Assembly (NCBI GenBank): GCA_012797695.1
Contig: JAAZOQ010000305.1
Span: 1-43,475 of the forward strand
Length of the DNA stretch: 43,475 nucleotides
Origin: Anaerolineaceae bacterium
Lineage (GTDB): Bacteria; Chloroflexota; Anaerolineae; Anaerolineales; Anaerolineaceae
Direction: 5' to 3'
Below the pieces are notes generated by a model that ran no database searches, was not told the DNA's origin, and was given only the letters and a program-made list of their open reading frames with translations. Positions within the stretch are counted from its first letter, which is position 1, and every line of letters begins with the position of its first letter. Of the stretch, positions 39,770 through 43,475 are shown one piece after another. A program made the translations under genes and the position numbers.

Positions 39770-41013
39770 CAAATCTCGAGAGTTTGGTTCGATAACTCAA
39801 TATTCCGCGAATGGGTGGTCCACCAGCGCACCCAATAGAGCAACAGAAAGGCCACGATCGGCAGCGGGAAGAAAAGCAGTGAACTCTGGATGGGCTGGTA
39901 ACTTTTCTGCACTGTGACCAGAAAGAGTGCCCAAATCCCTACAGTTAACACTGCCACAAGGGTGACGAGAAAACCAGCGGATTTTTGCTTCCAGCGGCTG
40001 GAGATCATTTCCATGCAGAAGAAAAGGCCGGGGTAAAGCAAAATGAAATTGCCCGGATCGGTCTGAATCCCGATCCACTGGCTGAGAGCCAGAGTTAGGA
40101 AGGCTACCCACAAGAAATATTTGTTGGCCGCGTGCCTTCCCAACCAACACTCCAGACCGAGCAGGACGATCAAGACCCCGCTGAGTGCGTAAGAGAGGCG
40201 AGTACCAATATCGCCCCACCAGGAGATCATCACCGCGCCGACTGTTCCAGGCGGATTGTAGGAGGGATAGCGCAAGACTTCACGGAAATTTTGGGTCAGC
40301 CAATCGGGGATCAGCAAGAAAGAAAAGCCCACCAGAATCACCATGCTGCCTAGAAAGTAGCCGATCAAACGATAGCGTTTGTTGAAAAAGGCCCAGAACA
40401 GCAGAAAGGCAATCAACAAAACGACGTTTTGGGGTTTGATGGTTGAAATGGCGAGCAGAATCCCCGCAATTTCATCTTTGCCGTCGCGGATCATCAAAAG
40501 ACTGGCCAGCAAAAGCAGAGTGACCACGATCACCGCGTTGCCGTTGATCAGCGGGCGGGTGCCGTGGTACGAGAAAAGGGTAAACAACACCAGAAGCGCA
40601 AACAAAAGCGGGCTGGGCTTCCAATAAGTCAGGCGAAAGCTCAAAATGGCGATCAGCACCAGACAGATCTCAAGTATAGCCATCCAGACGGCTCTGGCGA
40701 GGGAAAAATCCTTGATCAGCGCAAAGGGAGCAAAGAAAAAGAGAGAATACAGCGGATAAGCCACCCGCAGTTCGTGTTCTCCAGCCTCAGCAGCCCGGCC
40801 ATAGACCATCGTCTGAATCTTCAAAGCTGTGTCATCAGAATAAGGGCTCGTGCCAGTGGTAAAGAAATTACGCGTGCCTTCCCAATGCACCAGAAAATCA
40901 GTGCCACCGGGACTGGTTTTAGCAAACTGGTAATTCGCAAAAATCAAAGCTGCCAGTGAAAGCAAAATCACCGCAGCATAAGTGAGCCAACGTCGTTGAT
41001 TGATGTTTTGCAC
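39769..41013 (-). CDS. GT87-like (DUF2029) membrane mannosyltransferase-type protein (first of trio)
   Basis: The 414-residue protein has about ten membrane helices. The first loop T-D-F-L-V-H-W-E-G-T-R-N-F-F and S-P-Y-S, and the inner L-A-I-S-T-I-K-P-Q region, match the GT87/DUF2029 family of polyprenyl-phosphate-sugar-using transferases. Translation starts at GTG with GGAGG six bases upstream. It heads a three-gene operon with overlapping stops and starts. Confidence 0.8.
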   Translation of the reverse strand: MQNINQRRWLTYAAVILLSLAALIFANYQFAKTSPGGTDFLVHWEGTRNFFTTGTSPYSDDTALKIQTMVYGRAAEAGEHELRVAYPLYSLFFFAPFALIKDFSLARAVWMAILEICLVLIAILSFRLTYWKPSPLLFALLVLFTLFSYHGTRPLINGNAVIVVTLLLLASLLMIRDGKDEIAGILLAISTIKPQNVVLLIAFLLFWAFFNKRYRLIGYFLGSMVILVGFSFLLIPDWLTQNFREVLRYPSYNPPGTVGAVMISWWGDIGTRLSYALSGVLIVLLGLECWLGRHAANKYFLWVAFLTLALSQWIGIQTDPGNFILLYPGLFFCMEMISSRWKQKSAGFLVTLVAVLTVGIWALFLVTVQKSYQPIQSSLLFFPLPIVAFLLLYWVRWWTTHSRNIELSNQTLEI

Positions 41014-41036
41014 CTGGTACCTCCAAATACCCCCTA

Positions 41037-41042
41037 ATTATA
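41037..41042 (-). promoter_or_regulatory. -10 box of the glycosyltransferase operon
   Basis: TATAAT on the minus strand lies 23 bases before the GTG start. The -35 is not evident. Confidence 0.45.
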
Positions 41043-41065
41043 CCGGAATCCGTCTGAGAAAAATT

Positions 41066-41104
41066 CCAAAAAAACAGGGTCCCCAGAAATTTTGAGGACC
41101 CTGT
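41066..41104 (-). terminator. Terminator after the GNAT-like gene
   Basis: The stem ACAGGGTCC (41074-41082) with GGACCCTGT (41096-41104) is followed on the minus strand by seven T. Confidence 0.88.
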
Positions 41105-41125
41105 CAGATGATGCAGTAATAAGTT

Positions 41126-42256
41126 CTAGATGGTTTTATGGAAAATGCGGTGATTCTTGTAAGGCTGACCGCCCAGGTTAATCAGATCTTTGCGCATCTG
41201 CGCGGCTGTTTCAGCGACCTGAGTCATTTCGCAGTGATCGAAATGGAATTCTTTGATCGTCTTTTCCATTTCTGCATACATAATAGCGTTACCACCCAGA
41301 CCATGATACTCCGGGAGTACCCCAGCGCCGTTCACGGATACCCATTTGGTCTTTTTAAGTTCGCGCATCATGTCGAGAACTCCCAACGGAGTGATTTTGC
41401 CATCGTGGCGCTGCAGGGCGGACGTGATATCCGGGAACGCGAAGAGGAAGCCAACGATCTCATCGTTGTGGGTAATCAATTTGATCAATTTGGGATCGGC
41501 CACAACCAATAAGTTATCGAGCAGCAGCTTTACCTCGCCTTTCGTCAGGGGGTAATACTCCCAGTTGTTGACAAAAGTTTTGTTATATGCCTCGCCAATT
41601 TCCCAGGCATGTTTCATCATTTCGCGTTTGTTCTTGAACTGGAGAACTTTAAAGGAGCCACGTTTCTGCACTAATTCTGACGCTTTACGCACCTTTTCGG
41701 GCAAGACAAATTTATCCTTGTAAATATAGCAGGAGACGAAATCAACTTCCTTGGTAAAGCCGAGGTTCTCCAGCAGTTTGGCGTAATACGGGAAGTTGTA
41801 GTTCATCATGGTCATCATTTGATGATGTTCGAACCCCTCGACCAAAATGCCATAGCCATCGAAAGCGGAAAAACCCTTTGGCCCGACCACCTCGTTCAAT
41901 TCATGCTCGTGAGCCCAATCGAAAACGGCCTGGAAGAGCATATTCGCCACTTCCTGATTATCGATGCACTCAAAAAGATAGAACTGAGCTTTTTTGACTT
42001 TGTGATACTCATTGAATAGCTTATTCATCATGGCAGCGATGCGGCCCACGATCTTGCCATTCTCATCTCGAACCACAAAGAAATCAGCGATGGAATGTTC
42101 GTAAAAGGGATGCTTGTCGCGGTTCAACATCAATTTGATATCGCCGCGAAACGGGGGACAAAATTGCGGAGTTCCTTTGTAGAGATCGTACTGAAATTGG
42201 ACAAATTCATCGACTTGCTTTTTATTGCTGGTATCAATCTTTTCAATTTTGAACAT
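41126..42256 (-). CDS. GNAT-like acyltransferase-fold protein, unknown substrate
   Basis: About 376 residues from ATG (MFKIEK), with GAGGA just upstream; a TTG four codons earlier overlaps that ribosome binding site. The N-terminal half has a GNAT-like beta pattern (F-F-V-V-R-D-E-N-G-K-I-V-G-R-I-A-A). The C-terminal half holds the acetyl-CoA loop-like G-V-L-P-E-Y-H-G-L-G-G-N-A-I-M-Y, so it may be a tandem GNAT. Conserved G-P-K-G-F-S-A-F-D-G-Y-G lies in the middle. I know the type only as an uncharacterised family. It is transcribed alone, between a dyad-bearing promoter and a terminator. Confidence 0.72.
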   Translation of the reverse strand: MFKIEKIDTSNKKQVDEFVQFQYDLYKGTPQFCPPFRGDIKLMLNRDKHPFYEHSIADFFVVRDENGKIVGRIAAMMNKLFNEYHKVKKAQFYLFECIDNQEVANMLFQAVFDWAHEHELNEVVGPKGFSAFDGYGILVEGFEHHQMMTMMNYNFPYYAKLLENLGFTKEVDFVSCYIYKDKFVLPEKVRKASELVQKRGSFKVLQFKNKREMMKHAWEIGEAYNKTFVNNWEYYPLTKGEVKLLLDNLLVVADPKLIKLITHNDEIVGFLFAFPDITSALQRHDGKITPLGVLDMMRELKKTKWVSVNGAGVLPEYHGLGGNAIMYAEMEKTIKEFHFDHCEMTQVAETAAQMRKDLINLGGQPYKNHRIFHKTI

Positions 42257-42303
42257 AATAATCCTCAATTTTGAATAAAATGAAAAAGAATGAAAGTTTG
42301 CTT

Positions 42304-42316
42304 GGAGTATAACTCC
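42304..42316 (-). promoter_or_regulatory. Dyad over the -10 region of the GNAT-like gene
   Basis: GGAGT-ATA-ACTCC is a perfect 5-3-5 inverted repeat. On the minus strand its centre forms TATACT, a plausible -10 box about 50 bases before the start codon. The -35 is unclear. The adjoining 42320-42345 is A-rich on plus, with two copies of AAAGTTAAA. Confidence 0.4.
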
Positions 42317-42341
42317 GTTTTCAAGAAAAAGTTAAAAAAAG

Positions 42342-43151
42342 TTAAATTTTTTGGCTCAAAAAATTGGATATTGCTGCATTAAACTCTTGTGCATGATCCA
42401 CGTTCACGGCGTGTCTTCCCCCTTGAATGAAAATGTGGGTCGAGCCTGGGATGCGCCTGGCTAACAGCGTCTGATCCTCCAAACTGACGGTGTTATCCGC
42501 GGAACCGGTGATTACCAGAACGGGAATTTTCAGCGTTCGAAGAAAGCGAAAGCTGGAGAATTTGGCCAGCTCGAGCATGGCCTGGCGATACACCCGGATA
42601 TTGGCGTGGCAAATCTGGTCATAGAGATAATCGTGCCATAATTTTTGGTCTGCCTGCGGAAAAATGTGATCGGCCACATTTTGCGCCTGTTCTTTCAGCC
42701 TGCCGGAAAAGATCTGAATAATGCGGGAACGGAGATAGGGAAAATTCTTGCGCAGACGGGGGTGCAAACGACTGAAAGTGCTGACCAGGATCAGCTTTTT
42801 GATTTTCTGCGGACGAGCCTGAACCAGTTTTTGAGCAATCACGCCCCCGAGTGAAAGACCCATGACGTCGATCGGTTCAGGAAAGGAATCCACGATTTCC
42901 TGGGCAATCCAGTTGGTTACACGCCGGATACGCCAGATTTTTAATGGATAGAGGGAACGTCCAAACCCTGGCAGGTCGATGGCAATCGGTCGGTAGCCCA
43001 GCGCATCCAGCGCAGGAAACTGCAATTGCCACGAACTGCTATCAGATCCCAGCCCGTGAATAAGGAGGATGATCCGCTGATTATCAGGATATGGATCGAG
43101 ATAAAAAATCGAAGGTTTTCTTTTCAAGGCAAATTTGGCTTGCATTGACAT
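42342..43151 (-). CDS. Alpha/beta-fold hydrolase
   Basis: About 269 residues from ATG 43151; TTG at 43160 or ATG at 43145 are alternatives and no ribosome binding site decides among them. The fold is shown by L-L-I-H-G-L-G-S-D (oxyanion loop), G-L-S-L-G-G with nucleophile Ser100, Asp219 in I-T-G-S-A-D-N-T and His247 in G-G-R-H-A-V-N. It resembles MenH/BioH/meta-cleavage-product hydrolases. The cap domain has many aromatic and basic residues. Substrate is not known. It diverges from murA, whose -35 overlaps its N-terminal codons. Confidence 0.85.
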   Translation of the reverse strand: MSMQAKFALKRKPSIFYLDPYPDNQRIILLIHGLGSDSSSWQLQFPALDALGYRPIAIDLPGFGRSLYPLKIWRIRRVTNWIAQEIVDSFPEPIDVMGLSLGGVIAQKLVQARPQKIKKLILVSTFSRLHPRLRKNFPYLRSRIIQIFSGRLKEQAQNVADHIFPQADQKLWHDYLYDQICHANIRVYRQAMLELAKFSSFRFLRTLKIPVLVITGSADNTVSLEDQTLLARRIPGSTHIFIQGGRHAVNVDHAQEFNAAISNFLSQKI

Positions 43152-43174
43152 GATGCTCAAGCACCTGTTATGAT
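43145..43174 (+). promoter_or_regulatory. murA promoter
   Basis: TTGACA, an 18-base spacer and TATGAT form a strong promoter 57 bases before murA. The -35 lies within the first codons of the divergent hydrolase, so the two genes may interfere. Confidence 0.65.
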
Positions 43175-43230
43175 ATTTGCAACACTCTTGATCTGTTTAA
43201 CTTTAACACTGATTTCATCTGGAGGTTGTC

Positions 43231-43475
43231 ATGGAAAAGTTTATTATCGAAGGTGGAATTCCGCTGAATGGGACTGTTACCCCTTCTGGTAATAAGAATG
43301 CTGCCTTACCCATCCTTGCTGCCTGTCTGCTGACCGATGAGCCAGTGATTCTGCACAACGTCCCGGATATTCAGGACGTGCAAAACATGCGCAAGCTGAT
43401 CCTGAGCCTGGGGGTAACCATCGACATTGTAGACGCCCATACCTGGAAGGTGCAGGCGAAAGTAGTGCGCCCCAC
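43231..43475 (+). CDS. murA: UDP-N-acetylglucosamine 1-carboxyvinyltransferase MurA, truncated by window end
   Basis: The visible 81 residues begin [20 protein letters not shown], then [11 protein letters not shown] with Lys22 and Asn23 of the substrate site, and [18 protein letters not shown]. MurA adds phosphoenolpyruvate to UDP-GlcNAc, the first committed step of peptidoglycan synthesis. The active-site Cys loop lies beyond the window. GGAGG is five bases before ATG. It implies a murein-making cell, relevant because some Chloroflexota lack a wall. Confidence 0.96.
   Translation, partial: MEKFIIEGGIPLNGTVTPSGNKNAALPILAACLLTDEPVILHNVPDIQDVQNMRKLILSLGVTIDIVDAHTWKVQAKVVRP

Noticed and set aside
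1-43475. CRISPR array, rRNA operon or insertion sequence
   Set aside because: No regularly spaced repeats, rRNA stretches, transposase motifs or terminal repeats with target duplications were found on reading the window.

Overview
The window looks like chromosome from an anaerobic member of the Chloroflexota, most likely class Anaerolineae. That assignment is an inference from protein flavour: fused or linked HypAB, a UDP-glucuronate decarboxylase-like epimerase, several GT-C membrane glycosyltransferases, DegS/LiaS-type kinases, moderate GC and sharp TATAAT boxes with weak -35 boxes. No 16S gene is present to prove it. It reads as housekeeping chromosome with short single-purpose operons. 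I see no prophage, complete insertion sequence or CRISPR array.

Layout. Positions 1-3463 (minus) hold an MBL hydrolase, a LarA-like nickel racemase/epimerase, an alpha/beta esterase, an Asp23/Gls24 protein and a truncated nusB, read in that order. A Xer-type tyrosine recombinase (plus) follows, preceded by a dif-like sequence. Next are a cold-shock protein with an unusually elaborate leader and typA/bipA (both minus). A gene-poor stretch near 7.0-7.3 kb may hold a structured RNA. A three-gene signalling operon (kinase, regulator, polytopic membrane protein) ends at 10.1 kb. A B12-binding radical SAM protein (plus) converges on a secreted EEP nuclease lipoprotein (minus). glpK and rplY (plus) follow.

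Positions 15.98-20.0 kb (minus) form an operon centred on sulfur transfer and tRNA modification: iscS-like, mnmA, a small membrane protein, trmI and a CoA-type Nudix. Positions 20.1-24.5 kb (plus) carry phosphohexomutase, tatD, a long-chain polyprenyl synthase and plsX, with tRNA-Leu(GAG) on the opposite strand. Then come an unusual multi-cluster iron-sulfur protein and the nickel chaperones hypA and hypB, where hypA appears to start at ATT. scpB-rluB (minus) diverge from a G5-domain lipoprotein. That is followed by a tightly coupled plus-strand string: UDP-sugar decarboxylase, GtrA, UroD-family protein and rsmD.

The right end (minus) holds a Nudix hydrolase, a phosphofructokinase with the pyrophosphate-type signature behind a soluble DegS-like kinase, three translationally coupled membrane glycosyltransferase-like genes, a GNAT-like protein and an alpha/beta hydrolase. 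murA (plus) runs off the end.

Functional links: IscS can hand sulfur to MnmA for thiolation of U34. HypA/HypB insert nickel, and a LarA-like nickel enzyme lies in the same window, although LarB/C/E and hydrogenase subunits do not. The UDP-sugar decarboxylase, GtrA, polyprenyl synthase, phosphohexomutase, glycosyltransferases and MurA all concern envelope polysaccharides. The most interesting regulatory sequence is the csp leader, which has an operator-like dyad over the promoter and an intrinsic terminator inside the 5' UTR. The dif-like site before the recombinase and the ATT start and hairpin of hypA come next.
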